38,333 bases of DNA, from contig CAMJZA010000031.1 in the NCBI GenBank assembly GCA_946410085.1, forward strand, positions 1 through 38,333, written 5' to 3'. The number at the start of each line of letters is the position of its first letter. Position 1 is the first letter of the stretch. The translations under genes and the position numbers were made by a program. This document shows positions 21,720-30,768 of the stretch, one piece after another. Under the pieces are notes generated by a model. That model was not told where the DNA came from. It did not search any database and was given only the letters and a program-made list of their open reading frames with translations. The DNA is from an uncultured Treponema sp. (GTDB taxonomy: Bacteria; Spirochaetota; Spirochaetia; Treponematales; Treponemataceae).

Positions 21720-23384
21720 CTATTTCAGGTTTATGATACTCTTGTCATAATCCGTCGGCGGGACGTACCCCATCAAATTAATCAGCGTTGCCGGCCAAGA
21801 GCTGATTCCCAGACCGTCGTTGAGCTTCGTGTTGTCGTACTCGCCCTTGTACTCGGGGTCGTAGATGATGCCCGGGACGGGGTTGAGCGAGTGGCTGGTC
21901 TTGGCCTTGGGCTCGCCGTCCTTGTCCTTCTTGACGCTGCCGTCCTTGGCGTGCTCGTACATGTCGTCCGAGTTGCCGTGGTCGGCGGTCAGGCAGAGGA
22001 TGCCGCCCGCCTCGTCGATCGCCGCCTTGAGCCTGCCCAGCTGCAGGTCCATTCCTTCCATGGAGCAGACGACCGCGTTGAACACGCCGGTGTGGCCAAC
22101 CATGTCGCCGTTCGGGAAGTTCAGGCGGATGTGGTCGTACTTGCCGCTCTTGATCGCCTCGATCACCTTATCGGTGATTTCCGCGCACTTCATCCAGGGC
22201 CGCTGCTCGAAGGGCACCACGTCGGAGGGGACCTCCACGTAGTCCTCAAGCTTCTCGTCGAACTTGCCCTGCTTGTTTCCGTTGAAGAAGTAGGTCACGT
22301 GCCCGTACTTCTGGGTCTCGGAGATGGCGAGGAGCTTCACGCCGGTCTTGGTCAGGTACTCGCCCATCGTGCGGTCGATGCTCGGCGGGTTCACCAGGTA
22401 CTGGGCGGGAACGTGGGCGTCGCCGTCGTACTCCATCATGCCGGCATACTCCACTGCCGGGACGCGCTTGCGGTCAAAGGGCAGGTCGCCGCCCTTGGGA
22501 GTCTCGAAGGCGCGGGTCATTTCCAGCGCGCGGTCGCCGCGGAAGTTGAAGTAGATGACGCTGTCGCCGTCCTCGATCGTGCCGACGGGCTTGCCGCCCT
22601 CGGCAATGACGAACTCGTGCATGTCCTGGTCCAGGATGCCGGGAACTTCTGAGCGGTAGGTCTCGATCGCCTTGGTCGCGCTGTCGAACATGCGGCCCTC
22701 GCCCAGGACGTGGGCCTTCCAGCCGCGCTCCACCATGCTCCAGTCCGCGTTGTAGCGGTCCATCGTCATGTACATGCGGCCGCCGCCGGAAGCAATCCGG
22801 TAGTCCACGCCAGCAAAGCCCGCGAGGAACTCCTCGAGCGGGGTGATGTAGTTGAGGGCGGAGGTGGGGTCCACGTCGCGGCCGTCCAAGAGGGCATGGA
22901 CGCGGAGCTTCTTGACCCCGTCCTTGCTCGCCTGGGTGATCATCGCCTTAAGGTGGTCGATGTGGGAGTGCACGTTGCCGTCGGACACAAGGCCGATGAA
23001 GTGCAGGGTGCTGCCCTTGTCGTTTACGTTCTTGACCAGCTTCTTCCAGGTCGCGGCCTGGAACATGGAGCCGTTGGCGATGGACTCGCCGACCAGCTTG
23101 GCTCCCTGAGCGAAGACGCGGCCGCAGCCCATCGCGTTGTGGCCGACCTCGCTGTTGCCCATGTCGTCATCGCTGGGAAGGCCGACCGCCGTTCCGTGGG
23201 CCTTGAGCTTGGTGTGGGGGCAGTTTGCCGTGAACCAGTCCAGGTACTTCATCCGGGCGGCCTTGACCGCATCCCCTTCCTCATACTTGCCGTAGCCCAC
23301 GCCGTCCATGATCACCAGGACGACCGGCCCGCGCCTCCCCTTCCAGTTGGGATTCTTCTGCAACGCATGCATCGTATCTGACAT
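21720..23384 (-). CDS. gpmI: 2,3-bisphosphoglycerate-independent phosphoglycerate mutase
   Basis: A 554-residue iPGM, which interconverts 3- and 2-phosphoglycerate in glycolysis using two Mn ions and a phosphoserine. IMDGVGYG (25-32) carries the first metal Asp, the nucleophile is S78 in DMGNSEVGHN, and DGRD, RGDR and LTADHGNSDD supply substrate and metal ligands. It is about 40 residues longer than the usual bacterial enzyme. The ATG at 23384 has AGGAG 8 nt upstream. The body uses almost only G/C-ending codons (GAG, AAG, CTC), unlike neighbouring genes, but the last ~32 codons (21720-21815) are AT-richer. A duplicate of the tail lies downstream. The gene appears to be a recombination mosaic. 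Confidence 0.96.
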   Translation of the reverse strand: MSDTMHALQKNPNWKGRRGPVVLVIMDGVGYGKYEEGDAVKAARMKYLDWFTANCPHTKLKAHGTAVGLPSDDDMGNSEVGHNAMGCGRVFAQGAKLVGESIANGSMFQAATWKKLVKNVNDKGSTLHFIGLVSDGNVHSHIDHLKAMITQASKDGVKKLRVHALLDGRDVDPTSALNYITPLEEFLAGFAGVDYRIASGGGRMYMTMDRYNADWSMVERGWKAHVLGEGRMFDSATKAIETYRSEVPGILDQDMHEFVIAEGGKPVGTIEDGDSVIYFNFRGDRALEMTRAFETPKGGDLPFDRKRVPAVEYAGMMEYDGDAHVPAQYLVNPPSIDRTMGEYLTKTGVKLLAISETQKYGHVTYFFNGNKQGKFDEKLEDYVEVPSDVVPFEQRPWMKCAEITDKVIEAIKSGKYDHIRLNFPNGDMVGHTGVFNAVVCSMEGMDLQLGRLKAAIDEAGGILCLTADHGNSDDMYEHAKDGSVKKDKDGEPKAKTSHSLNPVPGIIYDPEYKGEYDNTKLNDGLGISSWPATLINLMGYVPPTDYDKSIINLK

Positions 23385-23421
23385 ATAGTAACTCCTGTTA
23401 ACGAAAGCTTTTTATACGTTC

Positions 23422-23450
23422 ATTCTATCTGATTCTGCGGATTTGTACAA
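23422..23450 (-). promoter_or_regulatory. Promoter of gpmI
   Basis: TTGTAC (23445-23450), 17 bp, TAGAAT (23422-23427) on the minus strand; a second TATAAA-like box lies at 23411-23416. The leader of about 30 nt ends in a good Shine-Dalgarno. Confidence 0.6.
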
Positions 23451-23538
23451 TCGGGCGGGGGGCCAAGCACATGCTCCATACATTGCCCGCCGTCCGGATT
23501 GCTCGTACGGCGAGGGATGCCCCGGCCTCCCGGCGGCC

Positions 23539-24835
23539 CTAGTTGCGGGTGATTTTAAAGCTCGCGTTTGTGTATGCGCTCGTATTCGCCCGTGCAGCGG
23601 TGATGAACGTGTTCCAGTCCGTATACTCGGTGCTGCCAATCTTCATCTCGGAGACGGTGCAGCCCTCCGCGACAGAGAAATTCGCCGTGACTTGTTCGAC
23701 CTGTATGCAGCCGCCGGTACCGGCGGTCTGGAATCCCAGCTCAATCGTACCGGACGAGGACGTCGTGAATATGACCTCAAAGTGGCCTGCATCCGGGCTG
23801 CTGGGAGGCCAAGTGTTCGTATTCGTGAACTTCAGGCCCCCATGATTGTCCCCGATAAGCTTGTTCGTCCCATGGATGTCCATGTATATGGTCGTGGTCG
23901 TACCGGAGCTTGAGTTTACGAATTTGGTCACAGAGGAAGACCAACTTGCCGTTTTCTGGAAACCCTGCAGCGCTAGGACATGTGTTCCGCCGGACGAGCC
24001 TTCAAAATAATCGAGGCAGTAGCCGGAAGGAGTAGTGGATGCCGCTATCGTATCGTCCACCGGCAGCCACTTGGCATAGGCCGTCGCCGACGCCATAATC
24101 GAAGAAAAATCGAACCTGGTGGAACCGCCGGGGGCCGTATACCAGCCGAGGAAAACACAGTCTGCTTTGGTGGGGCCGGGGCTGGGAAGCTCGACCGCAG
24201 AGCCCGGGGCAATGTCTTCAATGGAAGCAATCGCGCTGCCGCCCGCAGTGTCAAAGGAGACGGTAAACGGACCATCGGACGAGGATTCGGCAGGGGGAGC
24301 GAGCGCGACTTCGAGCGCATCGAGCGTACCGGAGACGGTCTTTTCCGCCGTGCCGGTCAGTATGAGCATGCCAGTGGCATCGTACACGTCCATGACCGCC
24401 TGAACTTCGGTATCGGAGGCAACAAAGGGGAATTCAAAGTGGAAGCTGCCGTTTTCTTCCCGTGCGGTATAGGAGTGCGCCTTCCCGTCTATGGTCAGCG
24501 TAATGACGATGGTACACCCCGCAGGCAGGCTCAGGGAAGCGGCAGTCAGGTCAAGGGTCGTCGTTTCAGAGGATGCCTCGTCCCTGTCAGTCAGCAGGTC
24601 CACAATCCGGGGTATCGAACCGGAGTTGGACAGGTCAAGGAGATCCTGTGCAGTAAACGTATCGCCGGAAGCAGCACCCTCACCGCTGCCGGAATCAGCA
24701 GACGGACTGCCCCCGCCCGGAGTATACACGGCACCGCCTGAGTTTGCCGCCCCTACAGGCAACTGCAGCCAGCACAAACAGGCCGGAAAAGAGGAAGAAA
24801 AAGAGACAATTTGCATGGTGTGCTGTACCGTTCAT
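23539..24835 (-). CDS. Surface lipoprotein paralog, frame-split after the lipobox
   Basis: The ATG at 24835 opens a typical lipoprotein signal (MNGTAHHANC, then LFFFLFSGLFVLAAVAC), but that frame stops at 24695-24697. The mature part is open in another frame from just after the lipobox to 23539. Removing one base, for example one G of the GGGG at 24750-24753, would give a 431-residue lipoprotein. The mature part begins with the same module as the lipoprotein at 7.6-10.3 kb (FTAQDLLDLSNSGSIPRIVD). An InlB B-repeat-like segment (VFLGWYTAPGG) and a beta-sandwich-like C-terminal region follow. A promoter (TTGCCC 24903-24908, 17 bp, TAGAGT 24880-24885) fits the signal-peptide start. It may be phase-variable, a recent pseudogene or a sequence error. 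Confidence 0.75.
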
Positions 24836-24879
24836 ACACCCGTCTGGTCATGCCGTGACTCAGGCACTTTTTAGCGTTT

Positions 24880-24908
24880 ACTCTAGCATAATGCAGACGT
24901 TTGGGCAA
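24880..24908 (-). promoter_or_regulatory. Promoter of the second surface lipoprotein
   Basis: TTGCCC (24903-24908), 17 bp, extended TGCTAGAGT (-10 at 24880-24885). The -10 resembles TGCTAGACT ahead of the paralogous lipoprotein at 10350-10358. Confidence 0.45.
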
Positions 24909-24940
24909 TATTCACGGCGCGCATATTTACGGCAGTGCCA

Positions 24941-26473
24941 TCAGAAGGCCTGGCGGCGCCAGTCGGCAATGTAGTCGTCAAGGCTCCTGCGCGTTTTTTC
25001 CGGCCCAGCGGACAAACCTGTTGGCGAACCGGATGCCGGAGCAGTCCCGTCCCCGGTCCCCGGTCCGGCGTCTGCCGTCCCCCTTCCGCTGCTGCCGGCG
25101 TCTGCAGTTCCGCCCGGAACAGCTTCCGGCAGGGGCTCCGCCTGACAGTTTTCGACCAGGAAGGGAATGATAATCCGTTCCTTATAGAGGTCATAGCGGG
25201 CAGGCAGAGACTCCGGCAGGATAAGCTGGTCCTCAAGCGGCATGTTGCCCAAAAGGTCATGGTAAAAGACGGGAAAAAGCGTAGCATTCACACTTTTAAT
25301 GGAAGAAAAACCGCCCGCAATGCCGAACTCCTGTGTGTCGAGCGCCATGTCCCGGTAGCGTTCCATCAGGGCCTTCTGCGTGTCCTCGCGGAAAAACCAT
25401 TCAATGAAAACCTCAGCCTTGTTCGGGTTCCGCGCCTTCTTATACAGGCCCATGCACACCATGTCGTCTTCAATCATGATTCCCGTACCGTTCGAAACCC
25501 AGCGGAAGGAAAGGTTCGAGTCGGAATCGCGCCGCATCGTGTAGAAGTCCCGGCTGTTCATATAGGTAAAGAGGCTGCGCCCCACGGAAAGCCACTCGCT
25601 TTCCGGCTTGTACAGGTAGCTGAACTTGAAATCCTGCTCGGCAGCGGAGGACGTATGGTTGTCCTGGGTCCAGCCGTTCAGGTAGCGGACGGTAAAATTG
25701 ATTGCGTCCCGGTTGTAGGAAAAGGTGCTGCCGCCTTCCGCAAAGGACGCGCCCAGCGCCTTCGCCGCAAGATAGAGGAATTCCGCATCCCAGGAGGGGG
25801 CAAAGCCCATCGTATGGTAGACGCCCTTGTCGTCCCGGGAGGAAAACTCCCTGTCCGCCAGGCGGATCTGGTCAAGCGTGAGGATATGGCTGTTCATGAT
25901 GTAGGAGGCGTTGCCTTCGTCAAAAACAACCGCAGGCAGGTTAAAGCTGACGGGCAGCAGGTACTGGGTTCCGCCGAAAGAACCGTAGTTCAGCAGCTTC
26001 GTATAGAAATCCGTCCGGGCCAGCTTGTTCTGGCTGAAGAACTTTTCGATCGGGGCAAAATTCTTCTTGAGGGAAGCAGCCTTGAGCCAGGAACCGATGA
26101 GCAGGTCGGGAATCTGTTCATCGCGGACAGGCGGCAGGGAGCGGGACAGGCCGTCCTTGTATACGAGAACGGCCTTTATGTCGTGGCTTGCATTGAACAG
26201 TTCGATATAGGAAGCAAGTTCTGCCCGGTCGCTCCAGATGATGACGGGGTCTTCCCGCCCGCGCGAGCAGGCGCCGAGCAGGAAGCAGAGGGCAAGCAGG
26301 GCGGACAGGAAAGCGGCAGCCCGGACACGGCGACCCGCAGGAATGCAGCGGCCCGTTCCCGCCGGGAAAAGATACGGCCGGCCCGGAACGGCTGTCCGCT
26401 TCCGCGCAGCGCTGTTTTTATGGTTCCCCGCCGCCGGATATCTATTTTTTTGAGAGCCGTTCGGCCTCTTCAT
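24941..26473 (-). CDS. Extracellular solute-binding lipoprotein, family 1-like
   Basis: A 510-residue lipoprotein; the lipobox is LLGAC after AAAFLSALLALCFLL. The mature part resembles sugar-type (SBP_bac_1) binding proteins: VIIWSDRAELASYIELFN at the start, then a two-lobed fold. A Gly/Ala/Thr/Ser-rich low-complexity stretch precedes a conserved-looking C-terminal helix (RRSLDDYIADWRRQAF). The only usable start codons lie inside the end of the upstream aminotransferase gene (ATG at 26473 or 26512). This leaves an unusually long Arg-rich n-region of about 55 residues before the hydrophobic core. The genes overlap by 32 nt and are probably co-transcribed. No permease genes are adjacent. Confidence 0.75.
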   Translation of the reverse strand: MKRPNGSQKNRYPAAGNHKNSAARKRTAVPGRPYLFPAGTGRCIPAGRRVRAAAFLSALLALCFLLGACSRGREDPVIIWSDRAELASYIELFNASHDIKAVLVYKDGLSRSLPPVRDEQIPDLLIGSWLKAASLKKNFAPIEKFFSQNKLARTDFYTKLLNYGSFGGTQYLLPVSFNLPAVVFDEGNASYIMNSHILTLDQIRLADREFSSRDDKGVYHTMGFAPSWDAEFLYLAAKALGASFAEGGSTFSYNRDAINFTVRYLNGWTQDNHTSSAAEQDFKFSYLYKPESEWLSVGRSLFTYMNSRDFYTMRRDSDSNLSFRWVSNGTGIMIEDDMVCMGLYKKARNPNKAEVFIEWFFREDTQKALMERYRDMALDTQEFGIAGGFSSIKSVNATLFPVFYHDLLGNMPLEDQLILPESLPARYDLYKERIIIPFLVENCQAEPLPEAVPGGTADAGSSGRGTADAGPGTGDGTAPASGSPTGLSAGPEKTRRSLDDYIADWRRQAF

Positions 26474-27737
26474 AAATTGCGCTGTACACCGTGTCAATCT
26501 GGTCCTCTTCAAGACTGCTGAATGCGACGCGCAGGGTATGAGCGTCTATCGATATTGTACCGATTCCACGTTCTTTGAGCAATGTCTGCCGCAAGTCTTC
26601 CGCATTGACGGTCTTCGTATGAAAGGACATAAAGTAGCCGGAATTGAAGGGCAGCGCTTCGATTTCAGCGCTTGTACGGCTGTTCACGAAGGCACGCACC
26701 CTGCGGTAGCGCTTTTCGAGGATCGTCCTGAATGCAGCCTTCTGCGCCTCAAACCCGGGGTCCTGGAATGCCTTAAGGAGAAGGGACTGGGGCACGGTAG
26801 ACGAACAGGAAACCGACGAACGGATTGCACCCATCAGCTTTTTGACGAGGGCGTCGTACTGGGCTTCGCTCATGCCCTTTGAGGCAAAGGTGATGAAACC
26901 GGTGCGGAAGCCCCAGGCAAAGTCTTCTTTCGTGGGGCCGTCTATCTTGGCGGCAAGGACGTTCTCGCTCAGGTCCGCAAGATGGGCAAAGAGCGACTGC
27001 TTTTCGATGTCCGCCTCGTAGTTCAGGCCAAAGTAGGCGTCATCGCACCAGACCATCACTTTGGTGCCCTTGTCCGCAAGCCCCTTTATGAAGGAAACGA
27101 TTTCCTGCGCCTCTGCGGCGGTCGGGCTGTAGCCGGACGGGTTCTGAGGGAAGTTCAGCAGGACGCGGACGGAACCTTTTGCGGCTTCCGCTTCCATCGC
27201 CGCTTTCAGGCCCGCGATATTGAAGGCACCGTCCTTGAACATCTGGAACTGCACAAAGGGAGCATTGCGCCGTGCGCTCGCAATGAGCACGTAGTTGTCC
27301 CAGGAAGGATTGCTCGCAATCAGCGAATGATCTTCGTCCAGAAAGAGGTCGGCAAGGTAAGAAATACCGGCCGTCAGCCCCGGCACAAGGACGGGAAGGG
27401 AGAAGGCCTTTCCCGCAAGCGAAGGGTTCTTGCGGATGATGCTCTCCTTCCACATGGCGCGGAGGTCGGGATTTCCGGCGGTCGGAGCGTATGCAACAAG
27501 CTCGCGGGAAGTCAGCGCAGGGACGATGTCCTGCACCGCGGGAAGGGCTGCGGGCGTACCGTCAATCACGGTCATGCCGATGGTGCCGTTCGCCGTTTTG
27601 CCGAGCTTTTTTGCCTCGCCGCTCTGGGCTATGATTCCCTTGGGGAAATACAGCCGCTGTCCCATATCGGAAAGGAGGCTGCCCGCCGTCGTGCCTGCAA
27701 GGGCGTCGTTCAACTCTTGTGCCAGTTCGTTCATCAT
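26442..27737 (-). CDS. PLP-dependent aminotransferase class I/II
   Basis: A 431-residue fold-type I aminotransferase. NFPQNPSGY (195-203) holds the Asn that contacts the PLP ring and WCDDAYFGL (230-238) holds the Asp and Tyr. The probable Schiff-base Lys is K270 in GPTKEDF, R278 lies in GFRTGF, and the C-terminal substrate Arg lies in LRVAFS. It probably transfers an amino group between an amino acid and 2-oxoglutarate or pyruvate; the exact substrate is unknown. The frame is open to 27788, but the extra 17 codons contain the promoter, so ATG 27737 (or 27734) is the start. Confidence 0.88.
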   Translation of the reverse strand: MMNELAQELNDALAGTTAGSLLSDMGQRLYFPKGIIAQSGEAKKLGKTANGTIGMTVIDGTPAALPAVQDIVPALTSRELVAYAPTAGNPDLRAMWKESIIRKNPSLAGKAFSLPVLVPGLTAGISYLADLFLDEDHSLIASNPSWDNYVLIASARRNAPFVQFQMFKDGAFNIAGLKAAMEAEAAKGSVRVLLNFPQNPSGYSPTAAEAQEIVSFIKGLADKGTKVMVWCDDAYFGLNYEADIEKQSLFAHLADLSENVLAAKIDGPTKEDFAWGFRTGFITFASKGMSEAQYDALVKKLMGAIRSSVSCSSTVPQSLLLKAFQDPGFEAQKAAFRTILEKRYRRVRAFVNSRTSAEIEALPFNSGYFMSFHTKTVNAEDLRQTLLKERGIGTISIDAHTLRVAFSSLEEDQIDTVYSAIYEEAERLSKK

Positions 27738-27746
27738 AGTAGCCCC

Positions 27747-27775
27747 ATTATCTTGAAATCCGCAGCGGCTGTCAA
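27747..27775 (-). promoter_or_regulatory. Promoter of the aminotransferase, near-leaderless
   Basis: TTGACA (27770-27775), 17 bp, GATAAT (27747-27752), then 9 nt to the ATG at 27737. The -35 is a perfect consensus. Confidence 0.75.
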
Positions 27776-27922
27776 GATTTTTATTCATGTTTTACCAGCT
27801 TTTCTGCATATTTATGCAATTTCAAGAACATACGCATAAAATTCTGTTGTCACTCCCGCATAACAGGAAAAATATAGACCTGCACGGGAAAGGATTGCTA
27901 TACAGATGAATGAGAGGTGTTC

Positions 27923-29365
27923 ATGAAACAGACAACGCTGTCAATTACTTCGTTTATACTCGCGCTCGCAGTTCTTTCCGGATACAACGCATCGGCAAGT
28001 CCTGCAAAGAAGCCTGATGGTCCCGGGAATCCCCCCGGACCTCCTCCCGGCGGAATGGTCAGCAAGCCGGACTCGTATGATGCCGCAGCAACATATACGT
28101 CAGACAAGACTGTCAGCGGCAGAAAACTCTCGTCAACAAAAAAGAACGAGAATACGGTCCATGTTACCGGCGGTGCAGAAGTCACGCTCACCGGAGACAG
28201 CATAACGAGGAAATCTGCTTCTTCCACCGGAGGAGATGCGGCCTCCTTTTATGGCGTCGGTGCGGCAACCCTTGTGACCAGCGGCACACTGTACATAGAT
28301 GACAGTACCATCACAACGGATGCAAAGGGCGGGGCCGGCGTGTTTGCCTACGGAGACGGAGAAGCCTACGTTGCCTACAGTACGATAATGACCAAAAAGG
28401 ATACGTCCGGCGGCATTCATGCCGCGGGCGGCGGTAAGCTCTACGCCTGGAACGTCAATGTAGAAACAAACGGCGAATCATCAGCCGCAATCAGGAGCGA
28501 CCGGGGCGGCGGCACGATGGTCGTGGACGGAGGAAGCTACACGTCAAACGGAATCGGTTCGCCCGCCATCTATTCCACAGCGGACATTGCGGTCAGAAAT
28601 GCAGCGCTGAAGGCAAACGGCAGCGAAGCAATCTGCATTGAAGGGTTAAACTCAATCCATCTCTTTGACTGCGACCTGAGCGGAAACATGAGCGACCTGG
28701 ATCAGAACGACTGTACCTGGAATGTCATACTCTATCAGAGCATGTCCGGCGATTCCCAGATCGGTAACAGTACGTTCGAAATGCAGGGCGGCTCGCTGAC
28801 GGCGAGAAACGGCGGCATGTTCTACAGCACGAATACGGAGTCAACGTTCATACTGAAAGAGGTTGAAATTGCCTATTCGACGGGAAGCGAGTTTTTCCTC
28901 AAGGTAACCGGCAATGCGAACAAACGCGGCTGGGGCACGAGCGGGGCAAACGGCGCATGCACAAAGTTTACCGCAATACATCAGGACATGGACGGCGACG
29001 TCATCTACGACAGCATCTCAACGCTCGATTTCTTCATGACCAGCGGCAGTTCGCTCCGTGGCAGATTCATCGATAACGAGAAGGCCGCAGGCAGCGGAGG
29101 AAGCGGTGCTGCAAACCTGTCCATCGACTCAAAAAGCAGGTGGATCGTAACGGGCGACAGCACGCTGACGCACCTTTCCTGCTCGGGAACAATCATCGAC
29201 AAGAACGGAAAGTCGGTTTCCATCGTGGGTACGGACGGTACACGCTATGTAACAGGCGACGGTACGTATACCATCACCGTAACAAGCTACGATACGATGG
29301 GAACAGTCACGGCAGCATCACCGGCAAGCAGCTGGGACGACTACAAGGTTGCAAAACCATTCTAG
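27923..29365 (+). CDS. Secreted right-handed beta-helix protein
   Basis: A 480-residue exported protein with signal peptide MKQTTLSITSFILALAVLSG and a likely signal peptidase I site after ASA. A Pro/Gly-rich linker follows. The rest is a repetitive beta-strand pattern of the right-handed parallel beta-helix (pectin-lyase-like) type, with GGGTMVVDGGSYTSNGIGSP and AIRSDRGG. This resembles the Cthe_2159-like carbohydrate-binding family, but no catalytic residues were identified. A role in binding plant or host polysaccharide is an inference. GAGAGG lies 5 nt before the ATG. An extended TGCTATACA -10 is at 27899-27904. Its stop shares CTAG with the convergent MATE gene. Confidence 0.82.
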   Translation: MKQTTLSITSFILALAVLSGYNASASPAKKPDGPGNPPGPPPGGMVSKPDSYDAAATYTSDKTVSGRKLSSTKKNENTVHVTGGAEVTLTGDSITRKSASSTGGDAASFYGVGAATLVTSGTLYIDDSTITTDAKGGAGVFAYGDGEAYVAYSTIMTKKDTSGGIHAAGGGKLYAWNVNVETNGESSAAIRSDRGGGTMVVDGGSYTSNGIGSPAIYSTADIAVRNAALKANGSEAICIEGLNSIHLFDCDLSGNMSDLDQNDCTWNVILYQSMSGDSQIGNSTFEMQGGSLTARNGGMFYSTNTESTFILKEVEIAYSTGSEFFLKVTGNANKRGWGTSGANGACTKFTAIHQDMDGDVIYDSISTLDFFMTSGSSLRGRFIDNEKAAGSGGSGAANLSIDSKSRWIVTGDSTLTHLSCSGTIIDKNGKSVSIVGTDGTRYVTGDGTYTITVTSYDTMGTVTAASPASSWDDYKVAKPF

Positions 29366-30747
29366 CAGCTGCCGGTCCGGGACTCGGGCGGGAAATGCCT
29401 GGTAAAGCGGCGGCTCCGCGTATAGGCAAGGTAGGCCGCTGCCATCAGGATGCCGCAGAGCGCCCAGCCGACGGGGTAGGCAAAGAGGAGGGGCACATAG
29501 CTGCCCGTCAGGCGCGTGATGACAAACAGATAGATCTGGCGGAAGGCAACGAAGGATGACAGCATGACGACGGTCGGGGCAAGGGCGTTTCCCAGGCCCC
29601 GCAGGGCACCCGAAAAGACCATGGTCAGGCAACGGAAGAGGTAGAAGGGTGCACCGGCACGGAGGAAGGCCGAACCGTAAAAGAGCACCTCCGCATCCCG
29701 GTTAAAAAGGGCAACGAGGGTATGGGGGATGCACTCAAAGAGGAGAATCGTAACGAGGCCGAACGAAAAGGCGATGCCGAGCGACACGGCCGCCCCTTTC
29801 CTGACCCGGTCCAGCCTGAGCGCACCGTAGTTCTGCCCGACAAAGGTCGTTACGGAAAGCGAGATGCTCTGCAGGGACAGCATGGAAAACTGGTCGATCT
29901 TGCCAAAGCACGCCCAGCCCGCCATGAACGAAGAGCCGAAGCGGTTTATGTAGCTCATCACGAAAACGTTCGAAAAGGCGGTAATCGACATCTGGATGCC
30001 GCCGGGCAGGCCCTGCCGCAGTACGCGGGAAAGACAGCCCCCGTCAATTTTCAGGGCCTTCAGCCGCAGGCGGTAGCATTCTTCCGTCCGCATCATCACG
30101 AGCAGGACGAGGACCATCGCCACCGCCTGGGAGATGACGGTCGCGTATGCCGCTCCCTCTATGCCCATGCCCCAGCCCAGGACAAACACGAAGTCAAGGA
30201 CGATATTCACGAGCGAGGAGGCGACCAGAAAGTACAGGGGCCGCTCGGAATCACCGACTGCCCGGAGAATTCCCGCACCGACATTGTAGACGAGCTGAAA
30301 GAGGGACCCGGCAAAATAAATGCGCAGGTAGCTGTCCGCCATACTGAACACATCACCGGGGGTTGCCATGAGGCGGAGCATGACGGGAGAGGCGAAATGC
30401 CCGAAGACTATCAGAAAGAGCCCTGCAATGATGCTCCCCGCCAGCATCGTATGGACCGTCCGCCCCAGCTTCTCCTGCTGCCTTGCACCGAAATACTGGG
30501 AAATGACGACTGCCCCGCCGGCAGAAAGGCCCATGAAGAAACCGATGAGGGCGTTTATCAAAAAGCCGGTCGAACCGATTGCGGCAAGCGCTTCCTTACC
30601 CACGTAGTTCCCGACGATGATGCAGTCAACGGTATTGTAAAGCTGCTGAAAGAGGTTTCCGGCAAGCAGCGGCACGGCAAAGCGGACAAGCATCGGCGCA
30701 ATCGCGCCTTCGGTCATGTCCAGCGCTGTTTCTTTTTTCAGTTGCAT
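29362..30747 (-). CDS. MATE family efflux transporter
   Basis: A 461-residue membrane protein with twelve hydrophobic segments in two homologous halves. The first contains PLLAGNLFQQLYNTVDCIIVG, of which PLLAGNLFQQLYNTVD and VGKEALAAIG are MATE signatures. These antiporters expel cationic drugs or metabolites using sodium or protons. An AGGA site lies 6 nt before the ATG. The gap to the upstream binding-protein gene is 21 nt, so it probably ends the lgt-murA-SBP-MATE unit. Its TAG stop is in the same CTAG tetramer as the stop of the convergent beta-helix gene. Confidence 0.92.
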   Translation of the reverse strand: MQLKKETALDMTEGAIAPMLVRFAVPLLAGNLFQQLYNTVDCIIVGNYVGKEALAAIGSTGFLINALIGFFMGLSAGGAVVISQYFGARQQEKLGRTVHTMLAGSIIAGLFLIVFGHFASPVMLRLMATPGDVFSMADSYLRIYFAGSLFQLVYNVGAGILRAVGDSERPLYFLVASSLVNIVLDFVFVLGWGMGIEGAAYATVISQAVAMVLVLLVMMRTEECYRLRLKALKIDGGCLSRVLRQGLPGGIQMSITAFSNVFVMSYINRFGSSFMAGWACFGKIDQFSMLSLQSISLSVTTFVGQNYGALRLDRVRKGAAVSLGIAFSFGLVTILLFECIPHTLVALFNRDAEVLFYGSAFLRAGAPFYLFRCLTMVFSGALRGLGNALAPTVVMLSSFVAFRQIYLFVITRLTGSYVPLLFAYPVGWALCGILMAAAYLAYTRSRRFTRHFPPESRTGSC

Positions 30748-30768
30748 CTTTTTTCCTGCCGTCAGCGG

